From assembly GCF_040869045.1 (NCBI RefSeq), contig NC_090321.1, positions 73,069,183 through 73,133,182 of the forward strand: a stretch of DNA of 64,000 nt. The letters are read 5' to 3'. Made by a program: the position numbers and the translations under genes. This DNA comes from Eurosta solidaginis. Taxonomy: Eukaryota; Arthropoda; Insecta; Diptera; Tephritidae. The notes beneath the pieces are model-generated. The model was not told the DNA's origin. It saw only the letters and a program-made list of their open reading frames with translations, and ran no database searches. Shown piece by piece: positions 10,445 to 20,133 of the stretch (position 1 is the first letter of the stretch; each line of letters begins with the position of its first letter).

Positions 10445-11448
10445 CAGGTCCGTCGAGAGGGGGGGGGGGCGGATGAGGGGGCCATTTACCCCGGGCCCGG
10501 GCTTTGGAGGGGCCCGGGAATCTCAAAATGCTATCCAAGCTTTTTGCTTACAGAAAATAAATAAATTATAAGTTGAGGCAGTTAAGCCCTTTGCAAATCG
10601 TAGCCAAGGATTGAAACAGGCACGAAACGAGTTACTTGGGCTAAATTTGGCAGCGGAAACATATGGTGATGTTAATGGCGTTATTCAATACATCAGCAAG
10701 TTTGAATGGATTTTGTTTTCCTCCATTTGGCTCAAGATTTTCACATTTATTAATGACAGAAACATTATTCTGCAAGCCAGGGATACTACGATCGATATCG
10801 AAGTTATAAACTGAGAAAGTTTGATCTCTGATTTAAATCTGATCAGAAATCAATGGGAAAACATTTTATGCGAATGCAAAACAGACGCCACTGGATTGGG
10901 AATCTCACCAAAGTTTCCTGACGTTCGAAAAAGGAATAGCAAAATACATTTTTATGAATGTGAAGAGAACGAGACAATCAACGACGATCACGAGACTGAT
11001 TTCAAAAACAACACCTTTTTGGTGATAGTTGATTCGGTTATTGCAGGTGTTACCGAAAGGTTTGCTGTCATGAAAAATTTGAAGAACACTTTTTCCTTTT
11101 TGTGGCGATTTGGATTCACGGATGAGGTTTCAATACGAGAAAATGTCGTTCAATTTGTCAGCAAAAACAATTCAGACGTTTCCGAGAGTTTAGTAGATGA
11201 AATGATCCACTTGAAGTAGCTAGTTCTGAACGTTCCTTCAGTGTTCTTGGAAGGATAAAGAACTTCCATTGATCGTGTTCAACTCAAGAACGCCTTACAG
11301 GACTTGGCATGCTCTGTATTGAAGCACCAACAGCGAGGCAGCATATAAATATGTAAAACACGGTAATTTTGATTTTGAGAATTTGTTCATTTTAGTTTAG
11401 GGGCCTGTATTTTTTCCCCCGGGCCCGGATTTTCTCTCGGCGACCCTG
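10445..11448 (+). mobile_element. hAT transposon relic inserted in RTE-A
   Basis: The left end CAGGTCCGTCGAGAG pairs with the right end (reverse complement CAGGGTCGCCGAGAG), and CCCGGGCCCGGG-like blocks occur near both ends. It is flanked by a perfect 8-bp TSD, CGTCCGCC (10437-10444 and 11449-11456). The TSD length and CAGGG-type ends are hAT hallmarks. Internal + strand ORFs (10611-10814, 10821-11219) resemble the C-terminal half of a hAT transposase. Just past the last stop a frame encodes SERSFSVLGRIKN, the hAT dimerisation signature. The N-terminal BED-finger region is deleted and the reading frame is broken. Confidence 0.8.
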
Positions 11449-11885
11449 CGTCCGCCCATATTTTGCTAAGAAGTTGCTGCATGCACCTTATCAACTCCTC
11501 GCCGCCGTTCTTGAATAGCTCCGCAGGCAATCAATCAGCGCCCACGGCCTTGTTGTTTTTCAATCTGGTTATTGCTATTATAACTTCGTCATAATCGGGC
11601 GGGGGGACATATATTCCATCATCATCGATTGCGGGATCGGGTTCTTCATCTTTCGGTTGCAACGCGGCATTCTTCATCGTACCAGTTGTTTTTTTCGTGG
11701 CCGCCGGTAACCAATTTTTTCCTCGGCGGCAGTACGAAGTGTTTTGGAGATATGCTGCCACTGCTCCTGTATTCCTTCAGGATGAGTTGTGCTCTCAGAG
11801 AGCAGGTGTGCGAGTCGAGTTGCGAAATCATTCGCAGTCTATTGTGATTGAAGCTTTTCGACGTCTAGCTTTCCTTGTGGTTTTT
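11449..11885 (-). pseudogene. RTE-A: linker between endonuclease and RT, and RT start
   Basis: Minus-strand continuation of RTE-A upstream of the hAT relic. It encodes AITRLKNNKAVGADGLPAEL (RT motif 0/1 region, about 11510-11580), the DDGIYVPPPDYDEV segment, and further upstream NNWYDEECRVATER and LDVEKLQSQ-type linker sequence (about 11650-11870). Stops and frameshifts are present. The element is cut at 11885 by a CR1-like LINE; its endonuclease resumes at 33121. Confidence 0.75.
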
Positions 11886-12830
11886 GTTTTATTTATTTAT
11901 TTATTTGTTTGATAAAGTCGACACAGACACAAAGCGGTCGACTACTGGATATAAGATACAATACATATAACAAGGAAAGAAAACATAAGCGTAAAAAACA
12001 AAATTTAAAATAAAAACTTAAATAATAAACAATCAAATTAATTAAGCTAAATTTTAATTAATACATAAATAAAATCAAAAATAAAAATAGTTAAAATTAA
12101 TATTGAAATAAAATTGACATCTTATTTCAAAATCTTTAAAACTATCATGCCAACCGTGAGAGTATTTCCTTACGGATATCAGCAATCGAATACTCAAAAC
12201 TAATGCAGTTATACAGTTCGCTATAGCGCGAGCACCAATTGCGTAGAGGGCTATATTTGGCAAAATTACGCCGTAGAATGGGTAAGTGAAAGAGTACATA
12301 GTGTCTTGTAGTTCTCGCAGGAACAGAAAAATTCAGTCTGCTTGCAAGGTCAGTGGAGTCTATCTGACCGATAATCAGTTTATGAAGGAACAATACCCCG
12401 AGTAATGTCCTTCTATTCTCTAAAATTGGCAAACTAATGAGAAGAAGTGTATTTCTATAAGGTGGAAGATGTTGACTTGATTCCCAGTTAATACCGCGTA
12501 AAGCGAATGTTAGAAACTGTGTCTGCGCCGATTCAATCCGATCTATATGATTTTTATACCCCGGGGACCAAATACATGAACAATACTCAAGTATTGGGCG
12601 AACCAATATGTGTAAAGGGTCTTGGTTAAATAAGGATCATCAAATTCTTTTAATAAATCCGAGTACATCCGATGCCTTGTTTACAATAGATGAAATATGC
12701 ATGTTAAAGATCAATTTCGCATCAAAAAGAACACCTAGGTCACATACTACAGATATACGCTCCAAGGGAGCACCATCTAGCATATAGGATTTTAAAACAG
12801 GGTTGACTCTGTGAAATGTCATTAGTTTAC
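11886..12830 (-). pseudogene. CR1-like LINE inserted in RTE-A: 3' end
   Basis: From 12822 down to 12145 the minus strand encodes the C-terminal part of a CR1/jockey-group ORF2: LDGAPLERISVVCDLGVLFD, then MVRPILEYCSCIWSP, then RLNFSVPARTTRHY. An AT-rich 3' UTR follows and ends at about 11886 in (AAAT)n repeats. Flanks resemble each other (TTCCTTGTGGTTTTT at 11871-11885, TTCCTTGGTTTT at 33121-33132), a degenerate target duplication. The RT and endonuclease of this same element lie at 18944-20131 and 32772-33120. Confidence 0.75.
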
Positions 12831-13251
12831 GTATGTTTGTTTAATGGTGTGTTCAGTTTATACTTATATTTAAGAATTCATGATCTTAACACCGGCTTAT
12901 AATAATTGAATTTCAATTATTATGTTTTCTAAGAGAAACTGAAAAGAAAGAAACATTTACTGGCATATTGCGATGCACCCATTTCGAAAACCGCCAACGT
13001 AATCATCATCAGGCAATTTTGTAATGTTATCAAAGGCTTCACCGCGATTCGAACCGTGAATCACATGGTGAAACTGCAGTAGCTTTTAACCACTAGGCCA
13101 TCTTGCTGGTATTTGTTTTCATGCTTAATTCAGTTTTTCTCATTTCTACACTAACAACACAATTGAGACAATTTGTCTCTATATTGATTTGTGTGCCATG
13201 TAGATTTGTTTTTGTAAAGTTCTTCTTCGTTGCGAATGAGAAGCTTTGTAA

Positions 13252-13464
13252 AGCTGGAGACATTGCTGCTTTATCGGTAACCTTTTAACAGCTGATTCGA
13301 CCAAACTTATGAGAATCCATGCAATCGATTATTGGTGCCGCTAAGGTCGTAACCGTATCGTAGCCAACCAATTGGGTTTTGGTTTACCGTCGTAACGATA
13401 AACAGCTGATTACGTTAGGGATACGACTACAGCGATACGACATATGGCATCAATGACTCCCGCT
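13252..13464. mobile_element. Short Harbinger-like MITE in the array
   Basis: A 213-bp interruption of an array unit. Its ends are imperfect inverted repeats of the form GCNGGAGNCATTGNTGCC. The flanks are TAA (13249-13251) and TAG (13465-13467), where uninterrupted units read TAA, suggesting a 3-bp TAA duplication with one later change. Internal GTATCGTAG/CTACGATAC-type words and two CAGCTGATT words are present. No coding capacity. Confidence 0.55.
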
Positions 13465-14593
13465 TAGACTCGGGCTCAGTTGTACATATTTATGTATGTT
13501 TGCTTAATGGTGTGTTCAGTTTATACTTATATTTAAGAATTCATGAGCTGAACACCGGCCTATAATAATTGAATTTCAATTATTATCTTTTCTAAGAGAA
13601 ACTGAAAAGAAAGAAACATTTACTGGCATATTGCGATGGACCCATTTCGAAAACCGTCAACGTAATCATCATCAGGCAATTTTGTAATATTATCAAAGGT
13701 TTCACCGGGATTCGAACCGTGAATCACATGGTGAAACTGCAGTAGCCTTTAACAACTAGGCCATCCTGCTGGTATTTGTTTTCATGCTTAATTCAGTTTT
13801 TCTCATTTCTACACTAACAACACAATTGAGACTTTTTGTCTCTATATTGATTTGTGTGCCATGTAGATTTGTTTTTGTAAAGTTCTTCTTCGTTGCGAAT
13901 GAGAAGCTTTGTAAACTCGGGCTCAGTTGTTCATATTTATGTATGTTTGTTTAAGCCGGTGTTAAGCTCATGAATTCTTAAATATAAGTATAAACTGAAC
14001 ACACCATTAAACAAACAGACATAAATATGTACAACTGAGCTCGAGTGTACAAAGCCGGTGTTAAGCTCATGAATTCTTAAATATAAGTATAAACTGAACA
14101 CACCATTAAAAAAACATACATAAATATGCACAACTGAGCTCGAGTGTACAAAGCTTCTCATTCGCAACGAAGAAGAACTTTACAAAAACAAATCTACATG
14201 GCGCACAAATCAATATAGAGACAAAATGTCTCAATTGTGTTGTTAGTGTAGAAATGAGAAAAACTGAATTAAGCATGAAAACAAACACCGGCAGGATGGC
14301 CTAGTGGTTAAAAGCTACTGCAGTTTCACTATGAGATCCACGGTTCGAATCCCGGTGAAACCTTTGATAACATTACAAAATTGCCTGATGATCATTACGT
14401 TGGCGGTTTTCGAAATGGGTCCATCGCAATATGCCAGTAAATGTTTCTTTCTTTTCAGTTTCTCTTAGAAAACATAATAATTGAAATTCAATTATTATAA
14501 GCCGGTGTTAAGCTCATGAATTCATAAATATAAGTATAAACTGAACACACCATTAAACAAACATACATAAATATGTACAGCTGAGCCCGTGTT

Positions 14594-15482
14594 CATTGTA
14601 CAGGTTTACAAGTATGATATGTATGAGAGGGAAACAATTTCTTTCCCTTTCTAACACACGGCAGTTTGACACTTCGGTCAGTGTCAAACTAGCGTGGAAC
14701 CCAGTGGAACCTGCGTGGAACATGAGTTTTGACACTGAACGAAGTGTCAAAATTACCGGGGTTGCTTCGTCGAAAGCGACACAGGGAAGCAAAAAAGGGA
14801 TCGGAATATCAGATATGGGTTGCTGTGATGGTAAATTTCTTTTAACGAATTTAGTAGGAAATTTTAAGTGCACCCATGTGGGTCCTTCAGAAAATTATAA
14901 AAAAGTCTTCAATTGGGGTATCTGAGGACGCGTAGTTATTTCAGTATTAAGAATACAAACACGGGAGTTAAGTTTTTCTACCCGTTCAAAAGTTCTCCGC
15001 GAAAAACAGTTTGAAACCGAGGTCGACTGCAATAACCCGTCCAAAAAAGCGGAAATAAAAATGAATAGCCCGTTTTGTCCTGTTGTCAATAGTCCGAAGA
15101 GAAAAAGTATTCGAATTATTGGAAGCGAGGCAAAAACGCGTCTATTAATACCTCCCCCGACGGTTTTGGTCGTGTTTTAGCAATCGTCCCCGTAAAAAAG
15201 TATCACAATTTGCAAATTAAAATTGTCCAAAATATATGGTTATTAAAGAGAGATGTAATTAAGTGCTCGTTTGAAAGGAAATAAGTATATTTCTTTGTAA
15301 TATAAGAAAAAAAATTTTAAGCAGTTTTCGATAGCAGCTACTAAACTTTGTTTGGTCCTAAGAAGTACAACAGTGCCAAATAGCATCCACAAAAAAAACG
15401 AACAAGAACAAGCATTTTATCAGGTGAGCGTGGCTGTGTATGTGCGTGCTGCTACATATCCTACTTGTAGACCTGTACAATG
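14594..15482. mobile_element. 889-bp MITE with 8-bp TSD in the array
   Basis: The ends are inverted repeats starting CATTGTACAGG and continuing TNTACAAGTANGATATGTA. The flanks are CCCGTGTT (14586-14593) and CCCGAGTT (15483-15490); uninterrupted array units have CCCGAGTT there, so this is an 8-bp target duplication with one mutation. The interior holds two near-palindromes built on TTTGACACTTCG (about 14665-14755) and a fragment of the 520-bp family near 15130-15185. No transposase was recognised. Confidence 0.65.
15130..15185. repeat. Fragment of the 520-bp inverted-repeat family
   Basis: AAAACGCGTCTATTAATACC, CTCCCCCGACGGTTTTGG and CGTGTTTTAGC parallel words in the terminal region of the element at 5297-5816. 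It is short and diverged, so the call is weak. Confidence 0.35.
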
Positions 15483-16167
15483 CCCGAGTTTACAAAGCTT
15501 CTCATTCACAACGAAGAAGAACTTTACAAAAATAAATCTACATGGCACACAAATCAATATAGAGACAAAATGTCTCAATTGTGTTGTTAGTGTAGAAATG
15601 AGAAAAACTGAATTAAGCATGAAAACAAATACCAGCAGGATGGCCTAGTGGTTAAAAGCTACTGCAGTTTCACTATGTGATTCACGGTTCGAATCCCGGT
15701 GAAACCTTTGATAACATTACAAAATTGCCTGATGATGATTACGTTGCCGGTTTTCGAAATGGGTCCATTGCAATATGCCAGTAAATGTTTCTTTCTTTTC
15801 AGTTTCTATTAGAAAACATAATAATTGAAATTCAATTATTATAAGCCGGTGTTAAGCTCATGAATTCTTAAATATAAGTATAAACTGAACACTCCATTAA
15901 ACAAACATACATAAATATGTACAACTGAGCCCGAGTTTGCACAGCTTCTCATTCGCAACGAAGAATAACTTTACAAAAACAAATCTACATGGCACACAAA
16001 TCAATATAGAGACAAAATGTCTCAATTGTGTTGTTAGTGTAGAAATGAGAAAAAACTGAATTAAGCATGAAAACAAATACCAGCAGGATGGCCTAGTGGT
16101 TAAAAGCTACTGCAGTTTCACCATGTGATTCACGGTTCGAATCCCGGTGAAACCTTTAATAACATTA

Positions 16168-17248
16168 CATAAATCTTTCGAAGAACTTTTCTTTCGAACA
16201 CTCCCAAAGCCGCTTTATCTGCTGTTGTCATGGTCCATGCTTCTGCCCCATATAGCAGGACGGGTACGATAAGTGACTTGTAGAGTATGATTTTCGTTCG
16301 CCGAGAGAACACTTTACTTTTCAATTACCTACCTAGTCCGAAGTACCATTTATTGGCAAGATTGATTCTTCGCTGGATTTCAGTGCTGATGTTGTTGCTA
16401 GTGTTGATGCTGGTTCCCAAATAAACGAAGTCTTTTACTATTTCGAAATTATGACTGCCAACAGTAGCGTGGTTGCCAAGGTGCGTATGCGCTGACTCTT
16501 TGCTTGCTGACAGCAGATACTTCGTTTTGTCCTCTTTCACCATCAAACCCATCTTTACCGCTTCTTTTTCCAGTTTGGAGTAAGCAGAACTAACAGCGCG
16601 GGTGTTTGAGCCAGTGATATCAATGTCATCAGCATATGCCAGTAATTGCACGCGTTTATAGTATATTGTTCCAGCGCGGTTAAGTTCTGCAGCTAGTATA
16701 ATTTTCTCCAACATCAAATTAAAGAACTCGCACGATAGGGGGTCACCCTGTCTGAAACCTCTTTTAGTTTCGAACGGCTCGGAGAGGTCCTCCCCACTTC
16801 TGACTGAGCTGATGGTGTTGCTCAACGTCATTTTGCACAGCCGTATAAGTTTTGCGGGGAAACCAAATTCAGACATAGCAGCATATAGGCAGCTCCGTTT
16901 CGTGCTGTCGAAGGCGGCTTTAAAGTCGACGAAGAGGTGATGTGTGCCGATTCTCATTTCACGGGTTTTTTCCAGGATTTGGCGCATTGTGAAAATCTGG
17001 TCGATGGTAGATTTACCAGGTCTGAAGCCGCACTGATAAGGTCCAATCAACCGGTTCACGATGAGCTTCAATCTTTCGCACAATACACTTCAAAGGACCT
17101 TATATGCGATACTAAGAAGGCTGATTCCACGATAGTTGGTGCATTTTGCAGTATCCCCCTTCTTTTGAACTGGACAAAGAACACTTAAATTCCAACCGTC
17201 GGGCATGCACTCGTCCGCCCAGGTCCGTCGGGAGGGGGGGGGGGGGGG
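16168..17248 (-). pseudogene. RTE-B fragment with hAT stump, inside the array
   Basis: The minus-strand RT (17083-16325, 252 codons open) carries the motifs LFVDFKAAFDS, RGFRQGDPLSC and LAYADDIDITG. It is closely similar to RTE-A positions 9393-10444. At its 5' side the CGTCCGCC motif (17212-17219) is followed by CAGGTCCGTCGGGAGG and a long G run, the left end of the same hAT insertion found at 10445 in RTE-A. The hAT then stops at about 17248, where array sequence resumes. On the other side it joins array sequence at about 16168 without an RTE 3' tail. It thus derives from an RTE copy that already carried the hAT. Confidence 0.8.
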
Positions 17249-17859
17249 CAAACTGTAAACTGCGCCCGATTTTACAAAGCTTCTCATTCGCAACGAAGAA
17301 GAACTTTACAAAAACAAATTTACATGACACACAAATCAATATAGAGACAAAATGTCTCAATTGTGTTGATAGTGTAGAAATGAGAAAAACTGAATTAAGC
17401 ATGAAAACAAATACCAGCAGGATGGCCTAGTGGTTAAAAGCTACTGCAGTTTCACCATGTGATTCACGGTTCGAATCCCGGTGAAACCTTTTATAACATT
17501 ACAAAATTGCCTGATGATTATTACGTTGGCGGTTTTCGAAATGGGTCCATCGAAATATGCCAGTAAATGTTTCTTTCTTTTCAGTTTCTATTAGAAAACA
17601 TAATAATTGAAATTCAATTATTATAAGCCGGTGTTAAGCTCATGAATTCTTAAATATAAGTATAAACTGAACACACCATTAAACAAACATACATAAATAT
17701 GTACAGCTGAGCCCGAGTTTACAAAGCTTCTCATTCACAAGGAAGAAGAACTTTACAAAAATAAATCTACATGGCACACAAATCAATATAGAGACAAAAT
17801 GTCTCAATTGTGTTGTTAGTGTAGAAATGAGAAAAACTTAATTAAGCATGAAAACAAAT

Positions 17860-17934
17860 ACCAGCAGGATGGCCTAGTGGTTAAAAGCTACTGCAGTTTC
17901 ACCATGTGATTCACGGTTCGAATCCCGGTGAAAC
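17860..17934 (+). repeat. tRNA-derived head of an array unit (example of nine)
   Basis: The segment shows box A-like (TGGCCTAGTGGTTAAAAGC) and box B (GGTTCGAATCC) internal RNA polymerase III promoter motifs at tRNA-like spacing, but the T-stem does not pair well and no convincing anticodon stem forms. I therefore read it as a SINE head and not a functional tRNA gene. Equivalent cores lie at about 14289, 15631, 16079, 17410, 18307 and 18752 (+), and at about 13046-13117 and 13706-13777 (-). Confidence 0.6.
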
Positions 17935-18943
17935 CTTTGATAACATTACAAAATTGCCTGATGATGATTACGTTGCCGGTTTTCGAAATGGGTCCATCGA
18001 AATATGCCAGTAAATGTTTCTTTCTTTTCAGTTTCTATTAGAAAACATAATAATTGAAATTCAATTATTATAAGCCGGTGTTAAGCTCATGAATTCTTAA
18101 ATATAAGTATAAACTGAACACACCATTAAACAAACATACATAAATATGTACAACTGAGCCCGAGTTTACACAGCTTCTCATTCGCAACGAAGAAGAACTT
18201 TACAAAAACAAATCTACATGGCACACAAATCAATATAGAGACAAAATGTCTCAATTGTGTTGTTAGTGTAGAAATGAGAAAAAACTGAATTAAGCATGAA
18301 AACAAATACCAGCAGGATGGCCTAGTGGTAAAAGCTACTGCAGTTTCACCATGTGATTCACGGTTCGAATCCCGGTGAAACCTTTGATAACATTTCAAAA
18401 TTGCCTGATGATGATTACGTTGGCGGTTTTCGAAATGGGTCCATCGCAATATGCCAGTAAATGTTTCTTTCTTTTCAGTTTCTATTAGAAAACATAATAA
18501 TTGAAATTCAATTATTATAAGCCGGTGTTAAGCTCATGAATTCTTAAATATAAATATAAACTGAACACACCATTAAACAAACATACATAAATATGTACAA
18601 CTGAGCCCGAGTTTACAAAGCTTCTCATTCGCAAAGAAGAATAACTTTACAAAAACAAATCTACATGACACACAAATCAATATAGAGACAAAATGTCTCA
18701 ATTGTGTTGTTAGTGTAGAAATGAGAAAAACTGAATTAAGCATGAAAACAAATACCAGCAGGATGGGCTAGTGGTTAAAAGCTACTGCAGTTTCACCATG
18801 TGATTCACGGTTCGAATCTCGGTGAAACCTTTGATAACATTACAAAATTGCCTGATTATGATTACGTTGGCGGTTTTCGAAATGGGTCCATCGCAATATG
18901 CCAGTAAATGTTTCTTTCTTTTCAGTTTCTCTTAGAAAACATA

Positions 18944-20131
18944 GTCATTAGTTTACATTTGCAGCAGTTCAAAACTAGTAGATTTACTGTACACCATAAT
19001 TGAAATGAGTCCAAATCGGCCTGAAGTAAATCCAAAAGGGAAGAGTCAGAAGGCAAGTATGTATAGCATAGTTTAACATCATCTGCATACATTAGAACAC
19101 GGGAATACGAGATAACCATTGGTAAGTCATTTATAAAGAGGGTAAAAATTAATGGACCCAGATGGCTACCCTGAGTCTATCGACTCTGAGAGACTGTTTT
19201 TGAACATAACTCGCTGAGTTCTATTTAAGAGATAGCTGCGAAGCCAAAGTAATAAATTCTTCGAAAAACCCAGTAAGTCAAGTTTATGAGTTAAAAGCTC
19301 ATGATTAACAGAATCAAACGCTTTGCTGAAGTCGGTATAAATAACATCGGTTTGCTTATTGGATAAAAATCCATCCATGACTAGAGAGGTGAAGTCAAAC
19401 AAGTTGGTTGTGGTTGATCTTCTACACACAAAACCATGTTAGCTGAGTGATAATAAAGGAGTAGGTACATACATATTGAATTTGGCAGGTGATGATCTTT
19501 TCAAACATTTTAGGAATAGCCGAAAGTTTAGCTATGCCCCTGTAGTTCTCGATATTGGACCTACCACTTTTCTTATGTAAGGGAATAATAAATGATTGCT
19601 TCCAAATTGAAGGGAATACAGAAGATTCAAGAGATAGTGTAAATAATTTAAGGATCGGCTTAGATAAGTTGACAGCGCAAAACTTTAGAACACAACTAGA
19701 AACACCATCTGGACCCGGAGAGGTAATTGGTTTCAACTCCAGAAGACTCTTCAGAATAGTATCTATATCTATGACAGGAACCAGAATACAATTAGAACTT
19801 TCTAAGATGTAAAGATATAGATCCGATTGAAAAAGTTGAGATGAATAGGTCGACTTAAAGTATTCAGCAAATAAGTTGGCAACATCATCATCCGAGCTTG
19901 CGTTCTTACATCCATAAGCAAAAGAAGACGGAAATCCTGAGGTTTTTCTAGGCACACAGCATGCAAAGAAACCATCGAGAGAACTGTAAAAAATAGAAGT
20001 TGCTGACTCGACATCTTTACAAGCATATAGATCCGACCAGTCATGGGGGGAAATAAGATAATTCAGCTTATTTAAATCTGCCTTACAAAAACATCTTCAT
20101 CGAAAGCTAGATTTTACTTTTGCTGCATCAA
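18944..20131 (-). pseudogene. CR1-like LINE inserted in RTE-A: RT
   Basis: Minus-strand RT of the LINE whose 3' part is at 11886-12830. Codons from 19955 include PGPDGVSSCVLKFCAVNLSK, WKQSFIIPLHKKSG and NYRGIAKLSAIPKMFEKI. From 19429 they include VIYTDFSKAFDSVNHE; from 19119, LMYADDVKLCY (active site). The QGV/GP block (about 19165) is interrupted by a stop. At 18956 the frame runs into the 13-bp duplication and continues on the far side of the array at 12818. At 20131 the element is cut by the L1 LTR retrotransposon; its endonuclease resumes at 32776. Confidence 0.8.
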
Positions 20132-20133
20132 AC

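Larger units (their letters stand above)
12831..18943. repeat. 6.1-kb array of ~446-bp tRNA-like repeat units
   Basis: The array holds about nine copies of one unit. Two are in minus orientation (12831-13251, 13474-13920). An inverted junction with partial units lies at 13920-14147. Plus-orientation units start near 14148, 15491, 15936, 17272, 17718, 18165 and 18612. Adjacent + units repeat every 444-448 bp. Each unit has a tRNA-like core with an A-box-like GGCCTAGTGGTTAAAAGC and a B-box GGTTCGAATCC, then a palindromic ATAATAATTGAAATTCAATT stretch. The whole block is bounded by a perfect 13-bp duplication, GTCATTAGTTTAC (12818-12830 and 18944-18956), and interrupts the RT of the CR1-like LINE in frame. 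Three other insertions lie inside it. Confidence 0.85.

Noticed and set aside
13937..14288. Repeated short ORFs with the LNSVFLISTLTTQ peptide
   Set aside because: They are translations of the 446-bp repeat unit in various frames and vary with indels, so they are not genes.
14289..14363. tRNA gene in the array units
   Set aside because: Box A and B motifs are present, but the T-stem and anticodon stem do not pair and the units are tandem repeats, so a SINE head is the better reading.
12831..18943. CRISPR-like array
   Set aside because: The repeat unit is ~446 bp with no spacer pattern, in a eukaryotic transposon context.
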